Shown piece after piece: positions 25,923 through 34,125 of a DNA stretch of 64,000 nucleotides; the stretch's first letter is position 1, and each line of letters starts with the position of its first letter. Where the stretch lies: contig NZ_LT607755.1 in the NCBI RefSeq assembly GCF_900090275.1, positions 5,766,001 to 5,830,000 of the forward strand, written 5' to 3'. The position numbers and the translations under genes were made by a program. Below the pieces are notes generated by a model that saw only the letters and a program-made list of their open reading frames with translations, was not told where the DNA came from and searched no databases. Origin of the DNA: Micromonospora zamorensis. Lineage in GTDB: Bacteria; Actinomycetota; Actinomycetes; Mycobacteriales; Micromonosporaceae.

Positions 25923-28148
25923 GTGGCGCAACCCGACCTGACCTTGACGGCGAGCCTTCGGCCGGCCGCGCTGGACGCCCGACGGGGCATCGTCCGGCTG
26001 CACCCGGAGGCGCTGACCGCGCTGGGGCTGCGCCCCGGCGACCCCGTCCGGCTTGTCGGCCGCCGGGAGACAGCCGGGATCGTCGCGGCGGCTGCACCGG
26101 GCGCGAGCAGCGCCCTGCTGTACGCCGACGACCTGATCCTGGGCAACCTGGGCCTGCGCGACGGCGGTCAGGTGCTCCTCACTCCGGTGCCGCTGACCCC
26201 GGCGGGCCGGGTCGTCCTGGCCGGCCCGGTGGAGGTGGTCGCGGCGGTCAGCCCGGAGATGCTCCGGCTCGCCCTGCTGGGCAAGGTGCTCACCGCGGGC
26301 GACGACGTGTCGCTGCTGCCGCAGGACGTGCTGCCGGACGCGTCGGTGCGCAGCCTGGTCGAGGCGGCTCGACGCAGCCTGGCCAACACGGTCGGCTTCG
26401 CCTGGACCAGCACCCTGCTCACCGTGGTCGCGATCGAACCTTCGGCCGGCGCTCTGGTCACCATGAACACGGTCATCGCCTGGGAGCATGGCGCGACCAC
26501 CCACGGCGGGCCCACCCCGGTCGACACCGCGTCGGGCCGGCCGCGCGGGGCGACCGACGCGACGCCGGCGGCCGACGTGCCGGACGACGCGCCGGACGTG
26601 GACGAGCTGCCCGGGCTGCGGGCCCAGGCCGAGGAGCTGACCGAACTGCTCGACCTCGGCTTCCACCACCGGGAGGTGCTGGGCCGGCTGGGCACCACCA
26701 TCTCGTTGGGCGTGCTGCTCGTCGGCCCGGCGGGCTCGGGAAAGTCGGCGCTGGTCCGCGCCGTTGCCGCCCGGGTCGGTGCCCGCGTCCATCCGCTCTG
26801 GGCGCCCGAGGTGGCCGCGTTGACCAACCAGGCCGCAGCCGACCGGTTGCGCGGCGCGGCGGCGAAGGCCCGGGACGGCGGGCCGGCGGTGCTGCTGGTC
26901 AGCGACGTCGAGGCGCTCGCGCCGGCGGAGAGTCCCGGCCCGGTGGCGACGGTGTTCCGCCAGGTGCTCACCGAGTGCATTCGAGCCGGCGTCGCCGTGG
27001 TCTGCACCACCAGCCGACCGGAGGCGGCCGATCCCGCACTGCGCGCGCCTGACCTGCTGTCGCTGCGGATCAGCATCCCGCTCCCCGATCAGGCGCTGCG
27101 CCGCGAACAACTCACAGTGCTCACCCGGCAGGTGCCGTTGGCCGACGACGTCCGGCTGGACGAGGTGGCCGCGCGTACCCCCGGGTTCGTCGCGGCGGAC
27201 CTGGCCGCGCTGGTCCGGGAGGCCGGGGTACGCGCGGCGCTGCGGCAGAAGTCCGCCGAGACGCCCACGGTGTCGATGGCCGACTTCAGCGCTGCACTGG
27301 AGGTGGTCCGGCCGACCACGATGGCTGCGTCCACACTGGATCTGGCCTCGGTGACCCTCGACGACGTGGGTGGCCTGGACGAGGTCAAGCAGACCTTGAC
27401 CGAGTCGGTGCTGTGGCCGTTGACCTACCCGGACACGTTCGCCCGGCTCGGGGTGCAGCCGCCACGCGGCGTGCTGCTCTACGGGCCGCCGGGCTGCGGC
27501 AAGACCTATCTGGTGACCGCGCTGGCCGGGTCGGGGCGGGCCAACGTGCTGTCGGTGAAGGGCGCGGAGCTGCTCTCCAAGTGGGTCGGCGAGAGCGAGC
27601 GCGCGGTCCGGGAGCTGTTCCGCCGTGCTCGCGAGGCGGCTCCCACCCTGATCTTCCTGGACGAGGTGGACGCGCTGGCCCCGGTACGCGGCCAGGCCAC
27701 CGACGGTGGCACCACGGACCGGGTTGTCGCCGCGCTGCTCACCGAACTGGACGGGGTGGAGACGCTGCGCAACGTGGTGGTGGTCGGCGCGACGAACCGG
27801 CCGGACCTGGTCGACCCGGCGCTGCTGCGACCAGGCCGGTTGGGACGGCTGGTCTACGTGCCACCGCCGGACGGGCCGGCCCGCTCGGAGATCCTGCGGG
27901 CCGCGTCCCGACAGGTGCCGCTGGCCCCGGACGTCGACCTGGCCGCCCTCGGCGACGAGCTGACCGGCTTCTCCGCGGCGGACTGCGCGGCGCTGGTCCG
28001 GGAGGCGGCGCTGGCCGCGATGCGTGAGTCGCTCGCCGCCGCCACGGTGACCGCCGAACACGTCGCGGCCGCACGAGCGCGGGTACGCCCGTCACTCGAC
28101 CCGGCCCAGGTCGCCTGGTTGGCTGCGTACGCCGCCAACCGGGAGTGA
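25923..28148 (+). CDS. Cdc48/VAT-like double AAA+ ATPase
   Basis: A 741-aa predicted protein unfoldase. The N-terminal double-psi-barrel-like domain (about 5-100, ARRGIVRLHPEALTALGL) resembles the Cdc48 N-domain. D1 (about 215-465) has Walker A GPAGSGKS (268-275) but a degenerate Walker B (VLLVSDVEALAP, Ser327-Asp328 where D-E is expected) and lacks the GRFD arginine-finger motif. D2 (about 480-735) is intact: GPPGCGKT (521-528), LIFLDEVDALAP (Asp580-Glu581), pore loop KWVGESER and [25 protein letters not shown]6-GTG without a Shine-Dalgarno suggests its own leaderless promoter just after the conservon. It may act on conservon components; this is inferred from position only. Confidence 0.88.
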   Translation: MAQPDLTLTASLRPAALDARRGIVRLHPEALTALGLRPGDPVRLVGRRETAGIVAAAAPGASSALLYADDLILGNLGLRDGGQVLLTPVPLTPAGRVVLAGPVEVVAAVSPEMLRLALLGKVLTAGDDVSLLPQDVLPDASVRSLVEAARRSLANTVGFAWTSTLLTVVAIEPSAGALVTMNTVIAWEHGATTHGGPTPVDTASGRPRGATDATPAADVPDDAPDVDELPGLRAQAEELTELLDLGFHHREVLGRLGTTISLGVLLVGPAGSGKSALVRAVAARVGARVHPLWAPEVAALTNQAAADRLRGAAAKARDGGPAVLLVSDVEALAPAESPGPVATVFRQVLTECIRAGVAVVCTTSRPEAADPALRAPDLLSLRISIPLPDQALRREQLTVLTRQVPLADDVRLDEVAARTPGFVAADLAALVREAGVRAALRQKSAETPTVSMADFSAALEVVRPTTMAASTLDLASVTLDDVGGLDEVKQTLTESVLWPLTYPDTFARLGVQPPRGVLLYGPPGCGKTYLVTALAGSGRANVLSVKGAELLSKWVGESERAVRELFRRAREAAPTLIFLDEVDALAPVRGQATDGGTTDRVVAALLTELDGVETLRNVVVVGATNRPDLVDPALLRPGRLGRLVYVPPPDGPARSEILRAASRQVPLAPDVDLAALGDELTGFSAADCAALVREAALAAMRESLAAATVTAEHVAAARARVRPSLDPAQVAWLAAYAANRE

Positions 28149-28190
28149 TCAGAGAAGGACAACCTTTCGTAACACCCCGAGCGTTCCTAG

Positions 28191-28229
28191 GACGTCACTT
28201 TCCTCAGTGGAGTCATCCACTGCGACGTC
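28191..28229. promoter_or_regulatory. Palindromic site upstream of the beta-propeller gene
   Basis: Inner perfect hairpin CAGTGGA-gtca-TCCACTG (28205-28222), framed by GACGTC (28191-28196) and GACGTC (28224-28229). It starts 43 nt after the AAA+ gene stop and ends 12 nt before the next start, so it could be a terminator, an operator or a leader structure. Confidence 0.4.
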
Positions 28230-28241
28230 AGGCGGTGTTCC

Positions 28242-29174
28242 TTGCGCAAGTTGTCCTCTCTCCTCCTCGTCCCCCTGGTGGTGGCGGCGACCCTGGTCAC
28301 GGTTGGTGCACCGGCGACCGCTCATCCGGCGAAGCCATTCCCGGCCCGGATCGCCCTGCCGAACGGATTCACCCCCGAAGGGCTGACGATCGGTCGCGGG
28401 ACGACCGTGTACGTGGGATCTATTTTGGACGGAGCGGTGTGGCGGGGCGACTTACGCACCGGCCGAGGGTCGGTGCTGATCCCCGGCACACCGGGCACCG
28501 ACAAGGCGGGCCTCAAGCTCGACCCACAGGGCCGACTCTGGACAGCCGACTTCTCCGGAGGCGGCGCCAGCGTGTACGACGCGGGCACCGGCGCCAAGCT
28601 GGCCCACTACCAGTTCACCGATGAGCCGGGCAGCTACGTCAACGACCTGGTGATCACGGCCCGGGCGGTCTACTTCACCGACTCGGGCCGGCAGGTCCTG
28701 TACGTCGTACCGCTGGGTCCGGGTGGTCGCCTGCCAGCCCCTACCGCGTTCCGGGTCCTCCAGCTCACCGGCCCGGCCGCGACGCCGGACGTCTACCACA
28801 ACGGGATCGTGGCGCTGCCGGACGGGGATCTGCTGGTCGCGCAGATGCTCAGCGGTCAGCTCGTGCGGGTCGACCCGCGCACCGGCGGCAGCCGCGTCGT
28901 CGACCTCGGTGGCTACTCGGTGGAGCGGGCCGACGGGCTGGTGCTGCGAGGGCGCACCCTCTATGTGATCCGCAACCTGACCAACGTCATCGCTGTGGTC
29001 CGGATGAACGCCGGCTACACCGCCGGGGTGGTCCAGCGGGAGATCACCGGCCCGCAGCTGCGGTCGCCGGCCACCGGCGACCTGCTCGGCTCGGCGTTGT
29101 ACGTGGTCAACGGCCGGTTCGACGTGGAGTCGACGCCGAGCACCGACTACGACATCGTCCGCGTGCCAGCCTGA
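28242..29174 (+). CDS. Secreted SMP-30/gluconolactonase-like beta-propeller protein
   Basis: A 310-aa exported protein. The signal peptide (KLSSLLLVPLVVAATLVTVG, cleavage probably near APATAHP at about residue 28) precedes a six-bladed-propeller-type repeat sequence with recurring GLTIGRGTTVYVGS, LKLDPQGRLWTADFSGG and DLVITARAVYFTDSG blades. Superfamily members are lactonases or sugar-binding scaffolds; catalytic metal ligands were not confirmed. The start is a TTG at 28242 (MRKLSSLL), the only start in frame with a good signal peptide; GGCGG upstream is a weak ribosome site. Confidence 0.8.
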   Translation: MRKLSSLLLVPLVVAATLVTVGAPATAHPAKPFPARIALPNGFTPEGLTIGRGTTVYVGSILDGAVWRGDLRTGRGSVLIPGTPGTDKAGLKLDPQGRLWTADFSGGGASVYDAGTGAKLAHYQFTDEPGSYVNDLVITARAVYFTDSGRQVLYVVPLGPGGRLPAPTAFRVLQLTGPAATPDVYHNGIVALPDGDLLVAQMLSGQLVRVDPRTGGSRVVDLGGYSVERADGLVLRGRTLYVIRNLTNVIAVVRMNAGYTAGVVQREITGPQLRSPATGDLLGSALYVVNGRFDVESTPSTDYDIVRVPA

Positions 29175-29181
29175 TCCAGGC

Positions 29182-29215
29182 GGTCGGCGGTGGCCCTCCG
29201 TGGTCGCCGCCGACC
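29182..29215. terminator. Hairpin terminator between convergent genes
   Basis: GGTCGGCGG (29182-29190) pairs with CCGCCGACC (29207-29215) around a 16-nt loop, 8 bp after the propeller stop and before the GNAT stop at 29244. Confidence 0.55.
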
Positions 29216-29243
29216 AACTCGGGTCGCCGTCGACCGGCCTCGC

Positions 29244-29795
29244 TCAGAGCGCGGGCGGCGTCGAGTCGAGGCAGATTTCGGCGTGCACCTTCCCGCCGTC
29301 CTCGCGCAGTTTCGCGCCGCATTTTTCGAGTACGGAGACCGCGCCGAAATTGTCCCGGGTCGTCTCCGCCACGACGGCCCGCATGCCGGCCCGCGCGGCC
29401 TCGTTCAGCAGCTCGCGCAGGGCGACGACGCCGATCCCCTGGCCCCGGGCCGAGCGCCCGAGCCACATGCCGGCCTCCACCGTGCCGGGCTCGTCACAGC
29501 GAGTCATCCGGACCATGCCCATGACCTCGCCGCCGACGAGGATCGCGTACATCTGGGAACCGGTCGGGCCGTCCAGGCCACCGAAACTGGCCCGGTGAAA
29601 GTCCCGGAACGCCTCCCGGCGGGCGAGCGACCAACCTGCGGGCGCCTCGACCGGAGGCATCACGTCATCCGGCTCGGCCTCGGCAGCCGCTACGGAGAGC
29701 AACGGCTCCAGGTTCTGCTCGTCCACCGGCTCCAGCCGGACCGCACCCGCCACGTGCCGCAGTCTGCCGGCCTCAATGGTCGAAGTCCACCCCAT
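29244..29795 (-). CDS. GNAT family N-acetyltransferase
   Basis: A 183-aa single GNAT domain with the acetyl-CoA loop RSARGQGIGVVALREL (about residue 112) and the C-terminal TRDNFGAVSVLEKCGAKL signature of RimJ/RimL-like (Acetyltransf_3) proteins. The ATG at 29795 (MGWTSTIEAG) is chosen; an in-frame start at 29861 would add 22 residues of low-complexity sequence. Substrate unknown. Confidence 0.82.
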   Translation of the reverse strand: MGWTSTIEAGRLRHVAGAVRLEPVDEQNLEPLLSVAAAEAEPDDVMPPVEAPAGWSLARREAFRDFHRASFGGLDGPTGSQMYAILVGGEVMGMVRMTRCDEPGTVEAGMWLGRSARGQGIGVVALRELLNEAARAGMRAVVAETTRDNFGAVSVLEKCGAKLREDGGKVHAEICLDSTPPAL

Positions 29796-29902
29796 TGGAC
29801 ATCCAGTGGCGGTCCGGTCAGTCGTACCGGCCGGTCGGGCGGCGTGGGTGTTCCTCCTCACGCTCCGTTGTCACCCGTCGGGGTAGAAAATTCCTGATCC
29901 GA

Positions 29903-30727
29903 CTACTCGAACTCGCAGAACACCACCGAGGCGTCGTCGGTGGGCTTGTGCCGGCGCAGCCGATCGGGGTGGTCGCGCTCGGCGGCCCGGACCCGGTCGA
30001 TCAACCCGCCCGGCCCGTCGGTGCTCAGCAGGTCCAGCAGACCGGCCCAGTCGGTCAACCCGAACTGCTCGACCGCGCTGGACGCGCCGTCACTGAGCAG
30101 CGCCGCCCGGCGTACCGCCGCCGGGCCGTGCCGTGGCAGGGTCCCGGTCACCGCGTGGAAGGCCGCGTCGGGGTCGGCCGCCGCTACCCAGTAGCCGTGG
30201 GTGCGGTTCATCCGCTCCCGCTGGACGCTCACGGCGTGCCGGAACCGGGTGACCGGGTCCGCCCCACCACCCGGCACGGCCGCGACCGTCTCCCGCAGCT
30301 CCGCCATGGCCGTGTCCAGCCGGTTGTCGGTCACCACACTGACCTGGCCGCCGGTGTCCAGGACCAGTGGACTGTCGCAGAGCACCAGGTAGTCCACCTG
30401 GTCGCCGCAGTCACGCAGCAGGCAGACCGTGCTGGACGGGGTGCCCGGATGGTCGAGGTCGCACTGCCCGCCGTGGTCGGCGCGTACGGCGAGGATGGCC
30501 GCGGCCAGGTTGCTGGTCAGCCGGGCCGCCGGGCGGACCGCCTCCGCCACACCGATCCGGGCGGCCAGGTGCCGGACGTACCACTCCGGCCCGTGAACGC
30601 AGCCGGTGTCGAAGCCGTCCGGCACTGTCGCGCCGTCCAGGACGCCGACCAGCGGACCGAACCGGAAGACCAGGTCCTCATTGACCGGCCGGGCCGGGGC
30701 CGGTGCGGACGCGGAACGTACCCGCAT
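29903..30727 (-). CDS. PP2C-like Ser/Thr protein phosphatase
   Basis: About 274 aa with the metal-binding signposts of the PPM/PP2C fold: NEDLVFRFG, LVGVLDGAT (motif DG), ALLSDGASS and the terminal KPTDDASVVFCEF. This predicts Mn/Mg-dependent dephosphorylation of Ser/Thr. The sequence is divergent and the DGHGG motif is reduced to DGAT, so activity is not certain. The ATG at 30727 avoids overlap with the neighbouring stop at 30759; ATG 30790 is an alternative that overlaps by 32 nt. Confidence 0.75.
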   Translation of the reverse strand: MRVRSASAPAPARPVNEDLVFRFGPLVGVLDGATVPDGFDTGCVHGPEWYVRHLAARIGVAEAVRPAARLTSNLAAAILAVRADHGGQCDLDHPGTPSSTVCLLRDCGDQVDYLVLCDSPLVLDTGGQVSVVTDNRLDTAMAELRETVAAVPGGGADPVTRFRHAVSVQRERMNRTHGYWVAAADPDAAFHAVTGTLPRHGPAAVRRAALLSDGASSAVEQFGLTDWAGLLDLLSTDGPGGLIDRVRAAERDHPDRLRRHKPTDDASVVFCEFE

Positions 30728-30758
30728 CACCCGCCCCGGCCCCGACGCGCCCATCGGG

Positions 30759-31358
30759 TCAGCGCTGCCGAACGTCGTCGACGGCCGCATGGGCCTCCCC
30801 CTGCACCTGACCGGCGGCCGAACGGCCCTGGTCGCGGACGGCGGACATGCCCTGCTGGGCACTGGACCGCACCGACTGTGCCGCCTGCTGTGCGGGCTCC
30901 CGCAGGTTGTCCTGCACCTGGTGGCCGACCTGACTCGCCTGCTCACGCAGCTGGTCAGAGTGCTCACTCACCATGGTCCGCGCACGCCCGGCGAGTTGCC
31001 GCTCGCGCCCGCTCGGCGGGATGAGCGAGGCAGCCAGCAAACCGACGCCGAAGGCCACCAGGCCAGCGGCCATCGGGTTGCCCTGAGCCCGCTCGCGGGA
31101 CTGCTGCCCGAGAGAATGGGTCTCTTCGCGGACCGAGCCGGCCATGTGCGACATCCGCTGGCTGGCCTCCTGCCCCATGTGACTCGAGCTGCCCATCATC
31201 TTCTCCTTCGCTCGGGTGAACGCATCCCGGGCCTGCCCGGCACGGTCACCGGCGATCCGACGCGGGTTGACCTTGTCAGTCAGCGCGTCGACGTCATAGC
31301 TCAACTCGGTGCGGGTGGTCTCGATCTCCCGCCGGATCCGATCCGGATCACTGGACAT
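30759..31358 (-). CDS. DUF3618 membrane-associated protein
   Basis: A 199-aa protein. The DUF3618 N-terminus (SDPDRIRREIETTRTELSYDVDAL) is followed by amphipathic Gln/Ala/Ser-rich helices, one membrane helix (about 108-125, PMAAGLVAFGVGLLAAS) and a long Gln/Ala-rich coiled-coil-like tail. A GGAGGAG ribosome site precedes the ATG at 31358. It is the last gene of a three-gene cluster with a holin-superfamily protein and a helical repeat protein, a set common in actinobacteria and usually associated with envelope stress. Exact role unknown. Confidence 0.85.
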   Translation of the reverse strand: MSSDPDRIRREIETTRTELSYDVDALTDKVNPRRIAGDRAGQARDAFTRAKEKMMGSSSHMGQEASQRMSHMAGSVREETHSLGQQSRERAQGNPMAAGLVAFGVGLLAASLIPPSGRERQLAGRARTMVSEHSDQLREQASQVGHQVQDNLREPAQQAAQSVRSSAQQGMSAVRDQGRSAAGQVQGEAHAAVDDVRQR

Positions 31359-31380
31359 GATCTGTCTCCTCCCGACTCGT

Positions 31381-31776
31381 TCACCGACCCCGCAGGGCGT
31401 CCGGCAACTCCCGGGCAGTCTGCTTCGTCCGGGGCAGAACCGCACGCGCCCGCTTCAGCTGGGTCCGGGCGTTGATGAAGAGACCACCGGCAACGGCGGC
31501 CCAGAGGACCGCGACGATCAACGCCGCCCACCCCTGGTCCATCGTGTTGGACAGCCCCCACCAGAGGGCGTACGACACGAAGAGCACCGCCAGGAACCCG
31601 GCCAGCCCGGCGCCGCCGAACATGCCGCCAGCCTTGCCGGCCTGGCTGACCTCTTCGCGGAGTTCGGCCTTGGCCAGCTCGACCTCCTTGCGCACCAGGG
31701 TGGACATGTCCCGGGTCACATCGCCCAGCAGCTCGCCGACCGAGGCCTGGGTCCGTTCCTTCTCGGGGGCGCTCAC
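31381..31776 (-). CDS. Phage-holin-superfamily (PF07332-like) membrane protein
   Basis: A 131-aa protein. An amphipathic N-terminus (VGELLGDVTRDMSTLVRKEVELAKAEL) is followed by two membrane helices (about 55-75 and 82-102) and a basic C-terminus. The name reflects family similarity to holins; the chromosomal context and absence of phage genes argue against a lysis role. GTG start at 31776 overlaps the upstream stop (GTGA), so it is translationally coupled. Confidence 0.88.
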   Translation of the reverse strand: MSAPEKERTQASVGELLGDVTRDMSTLVRKEVELAKAELREEVSQAGKAGGMFGGAGLAGFLAVLFVSYALWWGLSNTMDQGWAALIVAVLWAAVAGGLFINARTQLKRARAVLPRTKQTARELPDALRGR

Positions 31777-32408
31777 GGGGCCACCCCACCCGGCAGGTCG
31801 GACGACTGTCGGCCGGCGGGCGAGACGTTCTGCGCCCGTGCCGTACCCACGTAGGGCTGACCAGTCTCCGCCGGCGCGGCCTGCGGTTGCGACGGCCCGC
31901 CGGCTGCGCTGCCCGTTCCACCGTTGCCGGAGGCCGACGCCGTCAGGCCACGGGTGAGCCGCCCGACCAGCAATCCAGCCACCGCCGCGCCCGCGAGGAA
32001 AGTCCCCGGGTGGCGCCGCGCGTACGTGCGGACATCATCGAGCACCTCGCCGGGCTCGCGCTCGTCGAGCCACCCGGCGGCCTGCTGGGCGGCGTCGGCG
32101 GCCTTGCGCACCACCTGACCGGCCAGTCCGGAATCGCCGTCCCGTTCGGCCATCGAGCTGAGGTTCTGCCCCAGGTCGCGAAGTCCCTCAGCCGCTCGCC
32201 GCTGCTGCGTCTGCGCCTGGTCACGAAGCTGCCCACCGGCCTCGCCGGTCAACTGCCGGGCCTGGTGCCGCGCCTCGGCGGCCACCTGCCCGCCCTGTTC
32301 GGCAGCGGCATGGGCGACCTGACCCCCGGCCTGGCTGGCCTGCTGGCCGACCCGGGAGGCCTCCTGTCGAGCCTGCTGCGCTCTGCCGCTCTGGTTCGTA
32401 GCCGTCAT
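31773..32408 (-). CDS. Helical Gln/Ala-rich protein with one membrane segment
   Basis: A 211-aa protein. Residues 1-75 are a Gln/Ala/Arg-rich amphipathic repeat (several QA-x-QAGGQV-like units) resembling LEA/apolipoprotein-type helices. A short hydrophobic helix lies at about 137-152 (FLAGAAVAGLLVGRLT) and is followed by a disordered tail. A GGAGCGGAGG ribosome site touches the ATG at 32408. First gene of the DUF3618/holin cluster. Similar helical proteins are linked to desiccation or membrane stress, but that is only an analogy. Confidence 0.75.
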   Translation of the reverse strand: MTATNQSGRAQQARQEASRVGQQASQAGGQVAHAAAEQGGQVAAEARHQARQLTGEAGGQLRDQAQTQQRRAAEGLRDLGQNLSSMAERDGDSGLAGQVVRKAADAAQQAAGWLDEREPGEVLDDVRTYARRHPGTFLAGAAVAGLLVGRLTRGLTASASGNGGTGSAAGGPSQPQAAPAETGQPYVGTARAQNVSPAGRQSSDLPGGVAP

Positions 32409-32586
32409 CCTCCGCTCCCTTCCTGAGTCCGGGGTCGCGTGGCGACCTCGGAACGCCTCCCGCCTACCCGCCTCGTCAGCCGGCATGCGGTTCTGCCGTC
32501 CGGCCCGGTCGCGAGGATCGGCGACGGAGGCGGCAACGGGAGAAAACCGAGGAATCAGACGCCAGGGCGCGAAGGGAGCAACGCGG

Positions 32587-32997
32587 TCAGCGGCGCCGGT
32601 TGCGGGCGCGCGACGAGCGCAGGCGGCGCAGCCGGCCGATCAGCAGCGGCTCGGCGGCGAGCGCGGCCGGGTTGTCCAGCAACCCGTTGAGCAGTTGGTA
32701 GTACCTGGTCGAAGAGATCCCGAAGGTGTCCCGGACGGCCTGCTCCTTGGCACCGGCGTGGCGCCACCACTGCTGTTCGAAGGCGAGGATGGCCCGCTCC
32801 CGCTCGGTCAGCCCGGGCGGCGGATCAGCGGGCGGCGCCGGCTCGTCGATGGTCTCGGCGGACAGCGCCGACTCGTCCGTGGTCTCGATGGACGGCGCCG
32901 GCCGGGGAGTCGGGATCGGCCCGGCACCACCCGCCGCGTCACCCGGACGAGCGTCGGTGGACGGCTCGGGGGTGGCGGGGGTGGCGTCGGCGGACAT
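32587..32997 (-). CDS. DUF3263 family protein
   Basis: A 136-aa protein. A disordered Pro/Thr/Glu-rich N-terminus (1-62) is followed by the compact DUF3263 domain, GLTERERAILAFEQQWWRHA then KEQAVRDTFGISSTRYYQLL, which looks like a helix-turn-helix DNA-binding fold, and a basic RRLRSSRARNRRR tail. It is probably a small DNA-binding regulator; the target is unknown. The ATG at 32997 (MSADATPATP) is chosen by domain layout. Confidence 0.82.
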   Translation of the reverse strand: MSADATPATPEPSTDARPGDAAGGAGPIPTPRPAPSIETTDESALSAETIDEPAPPADPPPGLTERERAILAFEQQWWRHAGAKEQAVRDTFGISSTRYYQLLNGLLDNPAALAAEPLLIGRLRRLRSSRARNRRR

Positions 32998-33108
32998 GTC
33001 GCTCAGCCTAGTCAGCGGCGACCAGGGACGCAGCAAGCGGCGCGGCCGCTCCGCACCGTCGGGAACCCCGACGGTGCGGGCCGGCCGCGCCGCGTCACTT
33101 CGGTCAGG

Positions 33109-34125
33109 TCAGGAGATGTCGCGGCGACGCATCGCCCAGAGCGCCGCCCCGAGGATCACCACCACCCCGACCGAGAGCAGGACGGAGGACTGCTGCCAGG
33201 TGATGTCCAGAGTGTCCGGCTTGCACTCTCCGTAGTAGGTCGCATTGCAGGAATTCCAGTCCTGGAGGGTGACGGTCTTCGTCATCCAGGCCAGCGCGTA
33301 CGTGGGCAGCAGGAATGCCTCGGCCCAGCGCACGTTCGCCATCGCCAGCAGGATGCCCAGGCCGAACTGGCCGACCACCATCAACGCCACGACACCGCCG
33401 AGTGCCATCGCGGTGTGCCGGCCCAGCGACGCCAGGGCGAAGCCGATGGTGGTGAGGACCAGCACCAGCACCACGCCGCGCAGCCCAGTCAGCATGAACG
33501 ACTGCCAGGCACCGGAGGTCATCTTCTCGGTGCTGCCCCGGAAGGACGCGACCGCCCAGAACCCGGCGAACCAGAGCACCGCGGCGGGCAGCGTCACCGC
33601 CAGGATGCCGGTCAGCAGCGCGGCCAGCTTGGTGAGCAGCACGGTGAGCCGCTTGGGCCGCCAGAGCAGCAGGTTCATCATGCCGCCGGTGCTCCACTCG
33701 GCACCGACGAAGGAGGCGCCGATCACGAACCCGACCAGGGCGAGGATCGCCGCGAACGGGATCAGCGTCTCGTCGAACGTCTCCCGGAAGTCGAACGTCG
33801 AGGGCAGGAACCACTGCGCCTCGATCTGGTCCCGCGACGGCGGCGTGATCATCGAGCAGTCGTCCGGGTAGCGGCCGTCGTTCGGCGTGCCGGCCGTCTT
33901 GGCCTGCTCGCACGCGACGCGCTCCTGCTCGATGTAGCGCACCTGCTCCTGGTACTGCTGGTCGGCCTGACGCTCAGCCCGGGCGAGCTGCTCGGCGCCG
34001 AGCTTCTGGTTGCTGAAGAAGACCCCGATCACCACCGCGGCCAGCACCAGCAGACCGAGCAGTGTCATGTACCGGCTGAAACGCCGCTTGGTGAGCCGGC
34101 GCAACTCCGTCCGAAAGAGGCTCAC
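33109..34125 (-). CDS. ABC-2 type transporter permease
   Basis: A 338-aa membrane protein. TM1 (about residues 22-40) is followed by a roughly 110-aa extracytoplasmic loop rich in Gln/Arg, and five more helices lie in the C-terminal half (GFVIGASFVGAEWSTGGMMN, then TVLLTKLAALLTG). GTG 34125 is chosen because AGGAGG (34135-34140) lies 9 nt upstream and it overlaps the ATPase stop as GTGA. It works with the ATPase at 34122-35132. Confidence 0.87.
   Translation of the reverse strand: MSLFRTELRRLTKRRFSRYMTLLGLLVLAAVVIGVFFSNQKLGAEQLARAERQADQQYQEQVRYIEQERVACEQAKTAGTPNDGRYPDDCSMITPPSRDQIEAQWFLPSTFDFRETFDETLIPFAAILALVGFVIGASFVGAEWSTGGMMNLLLWRPKRLTVLLTKLAALLTGILAVTLPAAVLWFAGFWAVASFRGSTEKMTSGAWQSFMLTGLRGVVLVLVLTTIGFALASLGRHTAMALGGVVALMVVGQFGLGILLAMANVRWAEAFLLPTYALAWMTKTVTLQDWNSCNATYYGECKPDTLDITWQQSSVLLSVGVVVILGAALWAMRRRDIS

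Noticed and set aside
31381..31776. The holin-superfamily gene as evidence for a prophage
   Set aside because: No endolysin, capsid, terminase or integrase genes nearby; this membrane family is a normal chromosomal gene in actinobacteria.
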